Positions 11,170 through 23,181 of a stretch of 64,000 nt of DNA are shown here, one piece after another; positions within the stretch are counted from its first letter, which is position 1; every line of letters starts with the position of its first letter. A model generated the notes under the pieces. It ran no database searches. It was not told the origin of the DNA and saw nothing but the letters and a program-made list of their open reading frames with translations. The stretch is from Welwitschia mirabilis (lineage: Eukaryota; Gnetophyta; Gnetopsida; Welwitschiales), in the NCBI GenBank assembly GCA_051453625.1, contig JBOZIK010000001.1:149547714-149611713 (forward strand), given 5' to 3'. Made by a program: the position numbers and the translations under genes.

Positions 11170-12780
11170 AGCATAAAATCCAAAACCCTTTTAACTTTTC
11201 TCCTGGTGATGATGTCGAGTTAAAAATGTAAATGCATATACTATTTTAATGGAGAAATTAGGAACATCCCCTCCAACATATAGTCAACATTGAACAATTA
11301 GTGCTTATATTTAGAAATAGTAAAAAATGAATTAGTAATTGTACTTACATTGTTATATTTCCCATTATATTAAAAGAAAAAGTGAAGTTATGATTAAGAA
11401 CTATTCCACATAAAATCTTAAAAACATGAAATCAAGTTCAAAAAGCCTTTATAAAATGATTTATGAGTGAAACAATAATAAGAAAATGAAAGAAAGAAGT
11501 AACAAATTTCCAATAACAACTAAATAAAGATTATGCCTTTACTTATGAATATTTCTTATTACAGTTTGTTCTAATTCTATAGATGCATTTGCTCAAGAAG
11601 AATTAGTAGACTATTTATATATTGAACTTAATATCCAAACCAAATAACTTGTAGGTTTTTCATATGATATAAATTTAATGAATCTTATACTAGAAGATGC
11701 TTGGAGACTATTGAAAGAACTAGTGAAAGTGAGTTAAACATGGCCTAAACCAATGCTTAAAGAAAATTATACTGTAGGCCAAATCATAAAAGATCTTAAA
11801 GAAGTGAAAAAAGAAAATAAGAAATAAAAATTAAAAAAAACCAATAAATGTAATTAAGGCTTTTACAACAACATTAGAAAAATATACTTAAATGATTCTA
11901 GATAAAAAATTGATAAGTGAAAAAAATTTGGTTCCCACTTGTAATTTGTGTAAAACAACTATCATATCACAAAAAAATGTCCTTTATTGCCAACTTATAA
12001 AGAGAAAATTTATGAAGAGGTATGCACATTAAACCAAAAGTCTTCAAACTTTAAAAATAAAAATCAAAATTAAAACCAATTTCAATCTAGAATGAATGGA
12101 AAACATAACTTTTAATCTTTTGAAAAAAAATTCAAGAACTTTTAAGTAAATCATCCAAATTTTCAACCATTTAGAAATAGATTTAAGACTATTAACTTTT
12201 AAACAAATAACTCAAACTTACAACCAAATGACTCAAATTATCGAGAAAGTATATGAAATCCTTGAAACCAAAATAATCTATTTAGAAACTCCATTAATGA
12301 ATTAAGAAGATTACAAGAGAAGATAAACTTAAACATTGAAAATCTAGTTAATGTTCTTTAGAAAACTATGCTTACAAATCAAATACCATTAGGGTCCCTT
12401 GTAACACAGTCTTTACCAAATCCTAATAAAGTAAAAAAAAAGATTGTAAGGTTGTGACAAGAAGTAAAAATAAAAAAAAAACCTTATACCCATGAGGCTT
12501 AAACTCTAAAAATTATAAGAAAAATGGAAAATATGAAGAGAATATTGATATCTTAGAAAATCATAATTTCCATTCTACTTTAAGTAATAAGCTTAATAAG
12601 AAAAATTCTTCTTAAGATAAATGAAAAAAACCTACTATTCCTTAGTTTGATAGATTAAATACTAATCCTACCTTTAATGATCACCTTAAATCATTAATAT
12701 AAAATGTGAGAATAAGTTTATCATTTTAAAAACCCTTATAAGAAAATCCTAAATATTTTAAGTTATAAAAAGACCTAATT
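11170..12780 (+). pseudogene. Athila-type gag of element C, decayed
   Basis: Early on, the plus-strand frame parallels the gag of element A (minus strand, 34782-36426): LQHIVNIEQLVLIFRN here against LQHIVDIE and LILTSRN there, and YIVIFPIILKEKVKL against YIVIFSMTLKERAKL, then NQVQKAFIK against NQVQETFIQ. Further on, EDAWRLLKELVKV near 11695 fits the Athila gag segment that precedes the nucleocapsid. Later sequence is lysine-rich and badly broken; no intact zinc knuckle was found. Gag would form the cytoplasmic particle. Boundaries are approximate because stops and shifts are frequent. Confidence 0.65.
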
Positions 12781-12899
12781 AGGAGAGGAAAAAATAAACT
12801 ATACCTAAGAAAGTCTTCCTATCCCAATCTATAATTAACTTAGTTTTACAAAAATGTATAAAATTTAAGGATCCAAGGGAAATAATAGCTAGTGTTACA

Positions 12900-13270
12900 T
12901 TAAAAGAAAACAAAAGAATTAAAAAAGCCTTAATGGATATAGGCGTGAGTGTTAATATTATACCTTTACACATTTATCAATGACTTGGTTTAGAAACTAG
13001 AATTATGCCTATATCTATTATTTTAGAATTGGTAGATATATCAGTGAAGAAATATTTAGGAGTCATAAAAGATTTAGTGATTTAAATTAAGGAAGCATAC
13101 TATCCAATAGATGTGCTTATGATTAAAGTTAAGCATAATGGAGGTTATCCATTACTTATATAAAAAGCATTTTATATAACAATTCATTATGTTATTGATA
13201 TAAGAACTAAAATGATGAAGTATCACTTAAGGAATAAAACATTTACCATTGGAGTTTTCGATGCTGCTAA
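12900..13270 (+). pseudogene. Retroviral-type aspartic protease of element C, decayed
   Basis: The frame reads ALMDIGVSVNIIPLHIYQ followed by a stop, then LGLETRIMPISIILELVD, VKKYLGVIKDLVI, AYYPIDVLMIKVKHNGGYP and GVFDAAKKDLGDE. The active site is recognisable as D-x-G-x-S, with Ile between Asp and Gly. The order of strands matches the Athila protease and the copy in element A at 34290-34727. Confidence 0.7.
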
Positions 13271-13877
13271 AAAAGACTTAGGTGATGAGTGAAATGTTAA
13301 AAAAGAAATTAAGCCAACATCATTTTTATAGCATCATCTATTTAAAGAGAGATAGTTAATCCTTCATGAGCCTATCTTGTATGATGATCCACTTGAAGTA
13401 GAAAACTTGAAAGATTTTGATGATGATGAGTTCAACTATGAGCATTTAGGAACTGACTATTTTAATCAAATGACTAAAAAAACTAAAAATATAATCTGTG
13501 AAGAAATTTGACATTTAACAACAACTGAGATTTTATATTTTAATGGAGGTTATCCATCCATGTTATCTGAATGATGGTCTGAGATGAGAGTCAACTCTTA
13601 GTAAAAATTAACAGAAACTAAAAATATAAATTTAAATCTAAAACCTTTACATAGGAGATTGAAATATATCTTTATGTGTGATTATTAGAATAAATCATTG
13701 ATGATAAATGAGAATATTTTTCTTAAAAAAGAATTAATTTTGATCTTACTTTTGAATGTTAGGGTAAATGCATTTACTTAGATCCACAAAGATTTAATAA
13801 CCATTCCTACTTCCATTATTTAACATAAAATCTACATTAAGGATAGTGCAAATAATATTGGATAACCCTAACATAGA

Positions 13878-14600
13878 TTAAATTCAGCCCTTAAACAAGT
13901 TGTAAAAGATAAAATCATTAAGTTAATGGATGTTGAAATTATTTACACCATATCTGATAGTGAGTGTGTTAGAGGTTTGACAGTAGTATTTAAGAAAGAA
14001 GAGAAGTGGAAAATGTGTATTGATTTTAAAAAGATAAATGAAGTAACAAAGAAACACCATTATCCTTTACCTTTTCTTAACTAGATACTTAACAGAATAC
14101 AAGGACATGTCTTCTCTTGATTTCTTAATTAGTATAGTGGTTATAATTATGTTTGTATAGCTAGTGAGGATTAAGCTAAAATAACCTTCACTTTATCTTC
14201 TAGAACATTTTCTTTTAGATACATGCCTTTTGTATTTTGTAATGCTCACAGTACTTTTCAATGTGCAATTATGGATATCTTTTATGATATGTTAGATGAT
14301 TCAATCAAAATTTTATGTATGATTCTTAATCTATTGTGAAAACTTTAATAAATCTTGGAAAGGTTAGAGAACGTCCTTGACAGATTCATTTATAGTGGCC
14401 TATATTTTAGATGGGAGAAAATTTTCCTTCTAGTTGATAATGAAATTGTTTTAGGTCATCACATTTCTAATAAAAAAATTAGAATTAACCCTAAAAAAAG
14501 TATCATTAATAAAATTAATACTTCAATAAATGTAAAAGAAGTTTAAACTTTCCTTAGTCATTGTGGTTCTTATTGTCATTTCATTCAAGATTATGTTAAA
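13878..14600 (+). pseudogene. Reverse transcriptase of element C, catalytically dead
   Basis: Conserved gypsy RT blocks are visible in order: KWKMCIDFKKINEVTKKHHY and PLPF (about 14010-14085), YSGYNYVCIASED (about 14132), ITFTLSSRTFSFRYMPFVFC with NAHSTFQCAIMDIF (about 14180-14290), WEKIFLLVDNEIVLGHHIS (14415-14475) and NVKEV then TFLSHCGSYCHFIQDYVK (14530-14600). At the FMDD catalytic motif (near 14313) the DNA reads FMYDS followed by a stop, so the first catalytic Asp is Tyr and the frame is lost. This enzyme would have copied element RNA from the Asp-tRNA primer. Confidence 0.85.
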
Positions 14601-14727
14601 ATTTATAAACTCCTTTACTTGTTACTTGAAAAAGAGATAAATTTGAATGAATCAAGTCTTTTTATCTTGCTTTCAAAATACTTAAAGATAAAATATTTTT
14701 CACACCTATTGTTATGGGACCTAATTA

Positions 14728-15120
14728 AAATAAATATTTTGAATTAATGTGTGATGTTATTAATATTTCCATGGGTGGGGTTTTTGAATAAAAGTATGAA
14801 AATGATTTTAAGGTTATACCTCATCATAGTAAAACTTTGTCTAAAGATCAATTAAATTACACTACTATTGAGGAAAAAACATTAGCTATAATCTTTTGCC
14901 TTGATACTCTTAGGCACTCTCTTTTAAGCTTTTATACAAATACTTATACTAATCATGTAGCTATTAAATACCTCATGATTAAGAAATATTCTAGTGCTAG
15001 ACTTATTAAATGAACCCTCATTATGTAATAATTTAATCTTACTATCATTTATAAAGTAGGAAAACATAACAGTGAAGAAGATCATTTGTCATATCTTTTA
15101 TCTTCTCTTGATAATCTTAT
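14728..15120 (+). pseudogene. RNase H of element C, decayed
   Basis: Reads FELMCDVINISMGGVFE, HHSKTLSKDQLNYTTIEEKT, LAIIFCLDTLRHSLLSF, YTNTYTNHVAIKYLMIKK and GKHNSEEDHLSYLLSSLDN. These match the gypsy RNase H succession, including the catalytic MCD and the final HLS. The second catalytic position, normally YTDH, reads YTNH, and there are in-frame stops. Confidence 0.85.
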
Positions 15121-15279
15121 GATTAGTGATTCTTTTCTAGACAAACAACATTTTTCCATATCTTCTACTCCTTCTACTCCTTAGTATTTTGATATAGTTA
15201 ATTATCTTGTTACCATTAAAATACCATAACATTATAGTCATAATAAAAAATATTTTCTCCATAGAATAGGTGATTAAAA

Positions 15280-16430
15280 ATGAATAGATCCATCATAGAT
15301 GCAAAGACTAAATCATGATAAAATGTATGCTTAAATGGTTAAAATTAGATATCCTTAATCTTCATCATAGTGGTGTTTGTAGACATCCTTTTAGTTAATA
15401 GAAAAATGTAATAAAAATTCTTCACTTTGGTTTTTATTGACCTAGTTATTTTTGGAACTCCTTTGATTTTACTAGAAGGTATGATGCTTATCAGTGTTAT
15501 GGTAGCCTTGTTCATTCTCATAATATGCATCTTAATTCTATTCTTGAATGTAAACCATTTTATTATTAGATAATTAATTTTATAATATCTATTAAACCAT
15601 CTTATAATGATAAGAATTATATTTTAGTAACTATTAATTATGTTAATAAATGAGTTGAAGTTATTCCTACTTTTACGAATGATGCCTGAACTATTTGTAA
15701 TTTTATAAGAACTCATATTTTTTAACATTTTAGTTTTTAGGAATTATCATTAGTGATATAGAAGATCATTTTATTAATTAACCTTTAGAAAACTTCTTTT
15801 ATCCATTAGAATTGACCATAGAGTAACTTGTGCCTATCATCCATAAACCAATGGTTAAGCTGAAAATGAAAATAGAGAAATAAAGAAAATACTTCCAAAA
15901 ATTATGTCTTTAATAAGAAATCTTGTATTTCTAAGATTAATGATATTCTTTAGGCTTACCATACTACTTGGCATAATTCTCTTACTTTTTCACCTTCTGA
16001 ACTTGTGCATGGAGAAGTTTATATTTTAATAGTTAATGTATGTTATAACTCTTATTATTTTTTTTATAAACTTAATCTTATAGACCTTCATGAAAATCTT
16101 AAAAATAGATTATCCCAAGTCAATTATTTACATTAAAAATATACACTTTTTATACATTGTCAACTCATTCACAAAGCCCAAACTAAGTTTAAACATGATA
16201 ATAAGTTTGAACATGATCAACTTTATCTTTTGTATAATACTAAAGTGCATATTTTATATAACAAATTAACTTCTAAATTCTTAGGTCCTTATCTTATAAA
16301 TAAAGTATATTATAATAACTCCTTTGATATTTTTGACTTAGCTACTAAGGAGATTTAGAAAGTTAATAGATAAGATTTGAAAATATATGAAAAACCTTTT
16401 GATGCAATCTTGAACATAATAGAAGAAATT
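15280..16430 (+). pseudogene. Integrase of element C, decayed
   Basis: The H-x-C part is visible (LHHSGVCRHPFS near 15360), then FGFYWP, RRYDAYQCYGSLVHSHNMHL (first Cys of the CxxC pair replaced by Tyr), HLNSILECKPF, KNYILVTINYVNK, VEVIPTFTNDA and, after a degraded stretch, CAYHPTNG-like and AENENREIKKILPK residues near 15840-15900. The tail (IFDLATKEI, then YEKPFDAI and NIIEEIVLKV near 16330-16440) matches the end of Athila pol. Several stops and frameshifts. It would insert element DNA and make the 5-bp target duplication. Confidence 0.8.
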
Positions 16431-16649
16431 GTTTTGAAGGTTTCTCTCAAAGGGGAGGAGTTCCTTCCTATAATCATTTGAATTCTCTCTTAGCCTATTC
16501 ATTTGATGGATGTTATAATGTCACTTAATCATCTTTAACAAGGCTTATGTATTTGCTTTACGAACTTTCCATGTCTAGTATTTGTACTTGTGCATTTTAC
16601 AATGATAAGATTAGATTAATGCAATTTTAAGATATTCAAATATCTATAA

Positions 16650-17200
16650 ACTAAAATTTAAAAAAAAATGCTTTGGTTCTTGTTATTTTTTCAATGGTAT
16701 GAGATACTTAGTTATTTATATGTGTTCTTTTCTATCTTTCATCTCACTTCCTCACCTCCATCTTTTTGCATGGGTAATAATGTGAAAGTTATTTATGTCA
16801 AAAAAAGGAAAAGAAAAGAAAAGAAAAAAATAGAAGAGAATAATGATCATAATCTGTTATATTTATGCTTCATGATGGTTTCTTATCATACTAGGGTAAA
16901 TGTTTCCAAAAAGAATCTTTGGCATTGTTGGTAGCTATGGGAATTCCACTAGAGGATTAGTTGGTTATGCTTTACGGGCCCTCACTTCATTAATTATGGT
17001 TATACTTTCCTCGTCATGGAAAGTAGTAATACAACTTTAAGGCTATGGGATTAGTAGTATTCTTGTTATCATAAAAGACATTACTTATTTCCTATACTAT
17101 TAGTATTTCCACCTCATCATTTCACTTTTGATGATTTAAGTATGTTCTGAGGTGTGAGTAGATAAGTTTATCTTTGAGTAGTTTTTAATCTTATCACTGG
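16650..17200 (+). repeat. Conserved 3' block shared by elements A, B and C
   Basis: This stretch is homologous, in element orientation, to 32600-33235 of element A and to about 52390-52989 of element B. Shared marks are AAAAATGCTTTGGT or its variant, an A/G-rich run (AAAAGAAAAGAAAAG at 16807), a (T)CATACTAGGGTAAATGTTTC segment near 16888, and GAGGTGTGAGTAGATAAGTT near 17150. A small frame at 16668-16934 ends MVSYHTRVNVSKKNLWHCW. It may be non-coding 3' sequence. Confidence 0.7.
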
Positions 17201-18581
17201 TTATTTTGAGTACTTAAAATTTGGTTTCATCACAATTACTACCTTTTTGAGTGAAACTTTATGAAATTAAAATTTAAGGTAGGTATGCTATCTTCTTCAT
17301 AGTCATAGTGTTTATTTTTATTCTATTTTTATTTTTTAATTTGGTTTATTATTTTAAAGTTATTACAATACTTTTCATCATCATTTTTAGGATCTTATCA
17401 TTCAATAGTTTCCTTGTTATTATTTTCATTTATACTCATTGTATTCTATCAATCAAAGTTGATTTTTGTTTAGCATTTTTTAATCATGATTATCTCTTAT
17501 GCTTAGATGATTTTATTTATGATTTTTTATGAGATTCCTTTCAGTATTTTTTATTTAATTTGGGCACATTTTGTTTAGTTTTTTTTAATCTAGCTTCATT
17601 CGACTTAGTACATTTTTCTCATCCCATGTTTCTATTCTTTTGAGTTTTTCTTATTCCTTATTTTTACATTGATATCCAATTCTAATTTATTTGGCTGATA
17701 TTTTCATTTTCCTAAACATTCAAAGTACTATCATTGACTATGTTACCTAAATGATAAAGTGGATGACAACTATGATTTTTTTGGGAGTTGTCTTATAGCT
17801 GTTATCCATGATACAACATAATGAAAATGTAATAAAATCATCTCTACAATTCTATTCTTTTCTTATTTTTAAAACATTTTTAATCATTCCTTTTTAAAAT
17901 AACTATTACTTCAGTACTACTAATATCTTGAAATATTTCTCTATGTGTTTAGTGCACTAGATTGTGAGTTTTAAATGAATTTATCAAAATGAGGTATGCT
18001 TTTCTCTTCCTCATTATTTTTGATTTCTTCTCTCGTTTTTGAGCCTTGTAATGTGCAGTTTTCATGTATATCAATCAATTTTTTATACTATTCTATTTGG
18101 TACTTATGGATATAATTTTTGCCATGTTTTTTATTAGATATTTGGATTTGTATATTTTACGAGGTAGAATTAGGTTTTTAACTCTAAACCTTATTTTCTC
18201 AAAAACTATAAGTAAAAATGTAGTGGTCCTTATAGGCAAATTGATCAATATAATGATCTCTACATTTCTACTAGATTATATTTTTCATTTGAGAACTTTT
18301 ATTTTTGACCTTATGTATGACCCACTTATTTTACTCTTTTCAATTTTTCTCATGTTTTACTATTTTCCTTGACACAATTATGTAATACAAGATGTATTAA
18401 TTTTCTTTATGGAGGAGGGGGTAGGATATTATTTCATGATTTTTACACATTAAAAACTAATTTGCAGGGTCAATTTAAGCTTCCATGAGATACATTTTAG
18501 TGATTTCTACTTGATCTCACATGATGTATTTTGTGTTTATGACTGATTAGGCCATGAACACAATGGGTTAGATAAGCTAAG
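17201..18581 (+). other. T-rich 3' internal part of element C
   Basis: No supported gene. Frames at 17308-17532 and 18064-18372 are hydrophobic because the DNA is T-rich. A purine tract GGAGGAGGGGGTAGG lies at 18412-18426, and TTTGCAGGG near 18463 would suit a splice acceptor ahead of the following ORF. Confidence 0.45.
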
Positions 18582-19737
18582 ATGGAGGCTGAGGTAACAA
18601 GGTAGGAAACAAGCCTTATAGTACCACTTGAGATTAAGTGGACACTCTCCACCTTACTAGATGCGATCTATTTCCATTATGATAGCTTCTATATGGGTCG
18701 AGAGATATCTCAATGATTTTATGAGATGATTAGAGTTGAAGGTGGATCAGAACTAACAGATCTTTAGCTCAAGTATATTTTGAATGCACAGAGAGATTAC
18801 TACGCCTTAGAGACTAGAGAGTTTTATGATACCATTCATATAGAGAGGCATTTCAATTCTCATGATTGACTTGTTGACATGATTATAGCTACCATTCATA
18901 GCCATGAAATATCGATTCTATTAATTCATATCACTACTATTACTAATTTAGGTGGCATTAGGAGTACATACATTCACTCATTTGATGGTACAGAGAAGCA
19001 CCATTCTTATGGCATAGCATTAGAAATACCATAGTTGATATGACTATTGATAGGTAAGGAGCTTTTATGATACACTTATTGCCTGCATATCAGCTTCTTT
19101 ACAAAGGATTAATCCATAACATCAATCCTTCTTTTCATGATAGTTATACCACGGTAGCACATATTCAGATGTTGACAGTATTTAGGTAGGGAAAGTAGAG
19201 GGTTTTACTGACCTTTATTTGGAGGAGATGTAGGAGCATGATTGAGACTAGGATATTCTTGCCTCATCTTAGCTATGTTTATATGTTTAGTATGTTTGAG
19301 GTTATGAACAAGCAGAAACTTATGAATCTTTATACTTTAGTCATTACCTAAAGGACATAGTCATTCAAATTCCAAGAGAGGCAAAGAGACCTTAGGTATA
19401 GAGACCTATAGTTGGTATCACCATTAAGAAGATTTAGGCTCTCTTGGTAGACACTGCATAGAGCATTAAAGAGACAATAGAATGAGGCTTTATCATGCTT
19501 AAGAAGAGCATATCTACAGTTGAGAGAAGAGTTCAACACATAGAGAAGCAGTTGACTAACATGAATTAGTGCATATTACATGTTGAATATGATGTGCTGG
19601 TGGACATTCCAGAGGTAGTTAGGGTATAGGAAGATGATATAACATACTTCATTATGAAATCACTTTATCATCATTTCCCTATAGATCATAAGCATCCTCC
19701 TTCTTCTCCACCTAGATCTAAGCCTATTATGCATTAA
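18582..19737 (+). pseudogene. ORF in the env position of an Athila-type element, decayed
   Basis: From ATG at 18582 a coherent frame with stops of TAG/TGA type reads SLIVPLEIKWTLSTLLDAIY, FHYDSFYMGREIS, NAQRDYYALETREFYDTIHI, IHSHEISILLIHITTITNLG and KHHSYGIALEIP. After a frameshift near 19030 it continues with FMIHLLPAYQLLYKGLIHNI, HIQMLTVFR, VLLTFIWRRCRSMIETRIFL and EVMNKQKLMNLYTLVIT. After another shift near 19340 comes a helical end (MLKKSISTVERRVQHIEKQL, HVEYDVLVDIPEVVRV) and a proline-rich tail (HPPSSPPRSKP). Athila elements commonly carry an env-like ORF here, between integrase and 3' LTR. I could not recognise a named envelope domain or a clear membrane span, so env-like describes position only. 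Confidence 0.55.
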
Positions 19738-20278
19738 GAATTCATTTTAGCATGACAAGGGAGTGATTTATATGTTGTATTATGTATCTTCCTTCTTTGG
19801 ATTGTATTAAAAATTATGATTTTATATATAGAAATGATTTTCTAAGAATTAGCATTATGTCCATATTTTATTTTTGAGACATTATTATACATGATATTAT
19901 TGAGACATTAGATGATGATAAATTTTTATGTTATACACAATTACTTTTCATGATATGCTATACATTTGAGTGGAGGGCTATCAATATTGTTATGTTTTGA
20001 TGTTTACCCTTCTAAAAAGCTTTTATAGGCTTCTATTTTTAAAGAATATTTTTAATTCAATCATCATTTGTATTGCCTAGACAACCACTAGGATGACAAT
20101 ATGGTTAGTTACTCTATACAAGTAAAATATTTAATTATCTATTTTTGATATTTTTTCTTTGCATTTTAAGATTTTTAAGATTATTTTTAAGTTTATCTTA
20201 TAGTTCTCTAGTTTGCTTATCTTTAGTCAATTTGGCTCGCAATTATGATTATCCACCTAATTTTGTTAAGTATTAAGA
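19738..20278 (+). other. Non-coding 3' end of element C
   Basis: No frame supported. Carries a decayed copy of the family palindrome (CTAGACAACCACTAGGATGA near 20080). Confidence 0.5.
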
Positions 20279-20279
20279 A

Positions 20280-20296
20280 GGATAAGTGACAGGATA
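20280..20296 (+). promoter_or_regulatory. Polypurine-like tract of element C
   Basis: GGATAAGTGACAGGATA directly precedes the LTR. It aligns with the tracts of element A (GGCTAAGTGGGGGGCTA) and element B (GACTAAGTGGAGGGTA) in element orientation. The G-to-A changes fit deamination. Confidence 0.7.
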
Positions 20297-21532
20297 TATT
20301 ATGTTACCAAATTATGTGTATTTGATATAGTATTCTAAGTAGTTTTGTAGAACATTAGACAAGCTTATGCTAAGTTTTGATGATAATAGAGATCTAAGGT
20401 AAATATCATAAAAACATGTAATCTTCATTACATTTGATAACATTTTAGGCAAGTTACAGTACTTTCTATTTGAAGAAACAATCTTATAATCAAAGAGGCT
20501 AATTTGAGACAAGAAACATCTTTACAATGCCCATTACTTTCCTTATCATTTTGGATGATCATATAGATGAAAAAAGTACTTGTGATAATTAGGATGCTTA
20601 CTAAACTAATCTAGCATCTGATGTAGAGCCTATATGATGTGGCATCATCTCCTATGACATCTAGACAATTAGCAGAATGACACCTAAATATACTACTTTA
20701 CTGAACTTCATAAAACTTTCATCATGTATCTTATGCCTTCTTATGTGGCTATTAGGGTTCTATCACATCTATTAGTATTTGTAGTTTTTAGAGTTATTAT
20801 TGGTAGTAAATATCTCTTTTGCCCTTAACTCCAACTTTATCTTCTTTAGCATTAAAAATTATTTTAACAAGAGATCAAAGGATAGGAGATTCATCCTTTA
20901 TGTCTTCCTTAGTGTTAGACTCTGTATCCTTCATTGAGTTACTGCTACTTTATAACATGAATGTTAATTAAATTAATCAAAACTCTATTGTTCAATTTAT
21001 ATCTTTTATTATGTATATCTCCCTTATAGTTTATGTTACTTATGATCCTATAACAACTTTATTTATGATATAGATCATGAAGACAACCTTTGTTAAGGTT
21101 GACATTGTTAGTTTAGGTGTTTTGCATTTTATTTCCTAGATTAACTTGCACTATTTTTGTATTCTGTTTAATGCACTTGATAGTTTAAGTTGGTCTTGAT
21201 CTGGTGATGTATTTCCTTAATTAATCTAGGTTATATAGGACTGATCTCTATAATAGTGCATTTAGATTAATTTAAAATACAACTTGCATCTCATTTAGAT
21301 AGGATGTTTCTTTGCATCATTTACTTAAATTATTATTTCATTCTACTAGAAAGTGCATAAGTATTTTGTTTGAAATTAATTCTCTTTCTTCTCACCTATG
21401 CTTTCAATGGAATTACAACATTGGGGTTACTTCCATATATATTAGTATGTTGTGTTATGTAATATACATATCTTTTATGATTTTCAGGATTAGTTTGAGG
21501 ACATTATTTTTTTACAAATATGCATTACAACA
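20297..21532 (+). repeat. 3' LTR of element C
   Basis: Starts TATTATGTTACCAAATTATG, alignable with the element A LTR start (TGTTATGCTACTAATTTATG), and ends AAATATGCATTACAACA, alignable with the element B LTR end (AAATATGCACCATAACA). The middle matches the element B LTR around ATAGATCATGAAGA, CAACCTTTGTTAAGGTTGA and TTAATTAATCTAGGTTAT. Length is about 1236 bp. Confidence 0.8.
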
Positions 21533-21539
21533 TTAAGAA

Positions 21540-22440
21540 GTTCCCTAAGATTCAACTTAAGAAATGGGTTTGCATCAATAAGATAACTCTTTTTCTAATT
21601 TAATATTTTAGGAAATCCCAAATCATGCTTTTTTAGAAGAAGGAGATAGAGTAAAATTGGAAATATAAGAAAGGATTGTATGATTTTTAATGAAAAGCAT
21701 AAGTGTAAGAGATGGAGAAACATTTTTGATGGAATTAAACTTTTCAAGATTAATTACTTCATGGGATGTATGAGATATATCCTCTATTAGATTCTATTAA
21801 ACCTCTATAATTTATTCCCTATCCTAAGTATTTTCATTATCTACATTATTAGGTTATTTTATATTATTATTATCTGAGTTATTAGATTCATCAAGAATCT
21901 CACAAATAGGAATGTAACCACTATGTTCATAATTGGTTAGGAAATTTTTATATTTTTTAAGAATTAATTCTTTTCTTTTACATTGATTTTTGAATAATAA
22001 TTGGATATTAGAAATATAATATAATATATTTTATGCCATCCTTTGATGAATTATCATCCTCAATATTTTTATTTAATTAATGAGTTAAAAAGTCATTTTT
22101 CTCATACTAAATATTTTTTACTAGACATTAACCATCTAAATATGTATCATCAAAATAATAGTTATTACTACATATAGTAATATTAATGTTTTCCTATTCA
22201 TTCTTAAGATAAGTAATAGTAGACATAGTGGTGTAGGCTTGGAAAGTTTGTATTTTAAGAGAACCTTGAGGTCTTTGATTTCATAATGTTGTTTATTGAA
22301 GCATGCATAGAAGATTTAGAGTGTTTTTATTAGTAGTCTCTTGAATTTTCTTAAGGTCTTCTATTAAATTATAAAGTAAATCATCTTGGTTGATTTGATG
22401 GCTAGAAGAACTTGATGGTATAATAATTTAATTTTTTTTC
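21540..22440 (-). pseudogene. Unidentified ORF relic of Athila-like element D
   Basis: On the minus strand a frame with TAG/TAA-type stops begins near 22430 with IPSSSSSHQINQDDLLYNLI, EDLKKIQETTNKNTLNLLC (helical), then IQTFQAYTTMSTITYLKNE and NINITICSNNYYFDDTYLDG. After a shift it continues NYEHSGYIPICEILDESNNS, LIEDISHTSHEVINLEKF and NVSPSLTLMLFIKNHTILSY. It sits about 0.74 kb inside the primer site at 23182-23199, the place of gag in element A and of the large ORF in element B, but resembles neither convincingly. It is cut off on the left by the end of element C. Function unknown. Confidence 0.45.
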
Positions 22441-22835
22441 ATATTCCTTTATGAAAGGGAATTGGGTTATGCCAAATTAATTGTAGAATGCTTTTATAAT
22501 AAGGTAAGAGTCCTAAAATTATGAAACTCATCATCATTATTTCTACATAAAGGCTAAAATGAAGAAGAAAAAAATATGGATATTAAAAAGAGGAAAAATC
22601 CTAATTCGTAGTTTTAATATCACTTACCATTGACAACTCTTTTCTTCTTTCTTTAAAGATTTTATGAAATGTCTTTCTCTTATTCATATATTTTAAGATT
22701 TTCTTTCTTTTACCAAAGATTTTTCATAGTTTTATTTTATCAATGGAAGAAGGTAAAAAAAAAAAAAAGAAAGGATGTAAGTATTCTAATCACCTAGCTT
22801 ACCCCTTTTTCTCCTCTCCACAAATAAGGAAGAAA

Positions 22836-22838
<3 letters not shown>

Positions 22839-22909
<71 letters not shown>

Positions 22910-23009
22910 NNNNNNNNNNNNNNNNNNNNNNNNNNNNNNNNNNNNNNNNNNNNNNNNNNNNNNNNNNNNNNNNNNNNNNNNNNNNNNNNNNNNNNNNNNN
23001 NNNNNNNNN

Positions 23010-23064
<55 letters not shown>
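22839..23064. repeat. (GA)n microsatellite with an assembly gap
   Basis: At least 35 GA units on the left and 26 on the right flank a run of 100 N. The true length is unknown. It lies in the leader of element D. Confidence 0.95.
22910..23009. other. Assembly gap, 100 N
   Basis: A round 100 N inside a GA array suggests a gap of unknown size. Confidence 0.95.
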
Positions 23065-23065
<1 letters not shown>

Positions 23066-23181
23066 AAAGAAAAAGAAGGAAAAGAAAAAATTACATGTAC
23101 AAAACTAAAAAAGTAAATAACTTGAGAGGAAATTAATTACTTGTGTAATAATAATTAACTTTATAAACTTTCATCAATTTG

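Larger units (their letters stand above)
9834..21532 (+). mobile_element. Athila-type Ty3/gypsy retrotransposon C, decayed
   Basis: Order on the plus strand is primer site (9837), duplicated leader (9889-10954), gag (about 11200), protease (12900), RT (13878), RNase H (14728), integrase (15280), a conserved 3' block (16660), an extra ORF in the env position (18582), a polypurine-like tract (20280-20296) and an LTR (20297-21532). The Asp-tRNA-type primer site, gag-pol order and downstream ORF match the Athila lineage. All frames are broken. The left LTR-like sequence and the right LTR are not alike, so the ends may come from two related elements. No target duplication could be shown (the right flank begins TTAAG). 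Confidence 0.75.

Noticed and set aside
18064-18372. 102-residue hydrophobic plus-strand frame resembling a membrane protein
   Set aside because: T-rich DNA gives Phe/Leu/Ile in any frame. It lies in the non-coding 3' part of element C and I see no counterpart in element A.
18411-18440. GGAGGAGGGGGTAGGATATTAT taken as polypurine tract and 3' LTR start of element C
   Set aside because: The sequence after it matches no family LTR and contains a long ORF. The tract at 20280-20296 is followed by a true family LTR.
22743-23108. Glu-Arg repeat protein over the GA array
   Set aside because: Translation of a microsatellite with a gap; no coding evidence.
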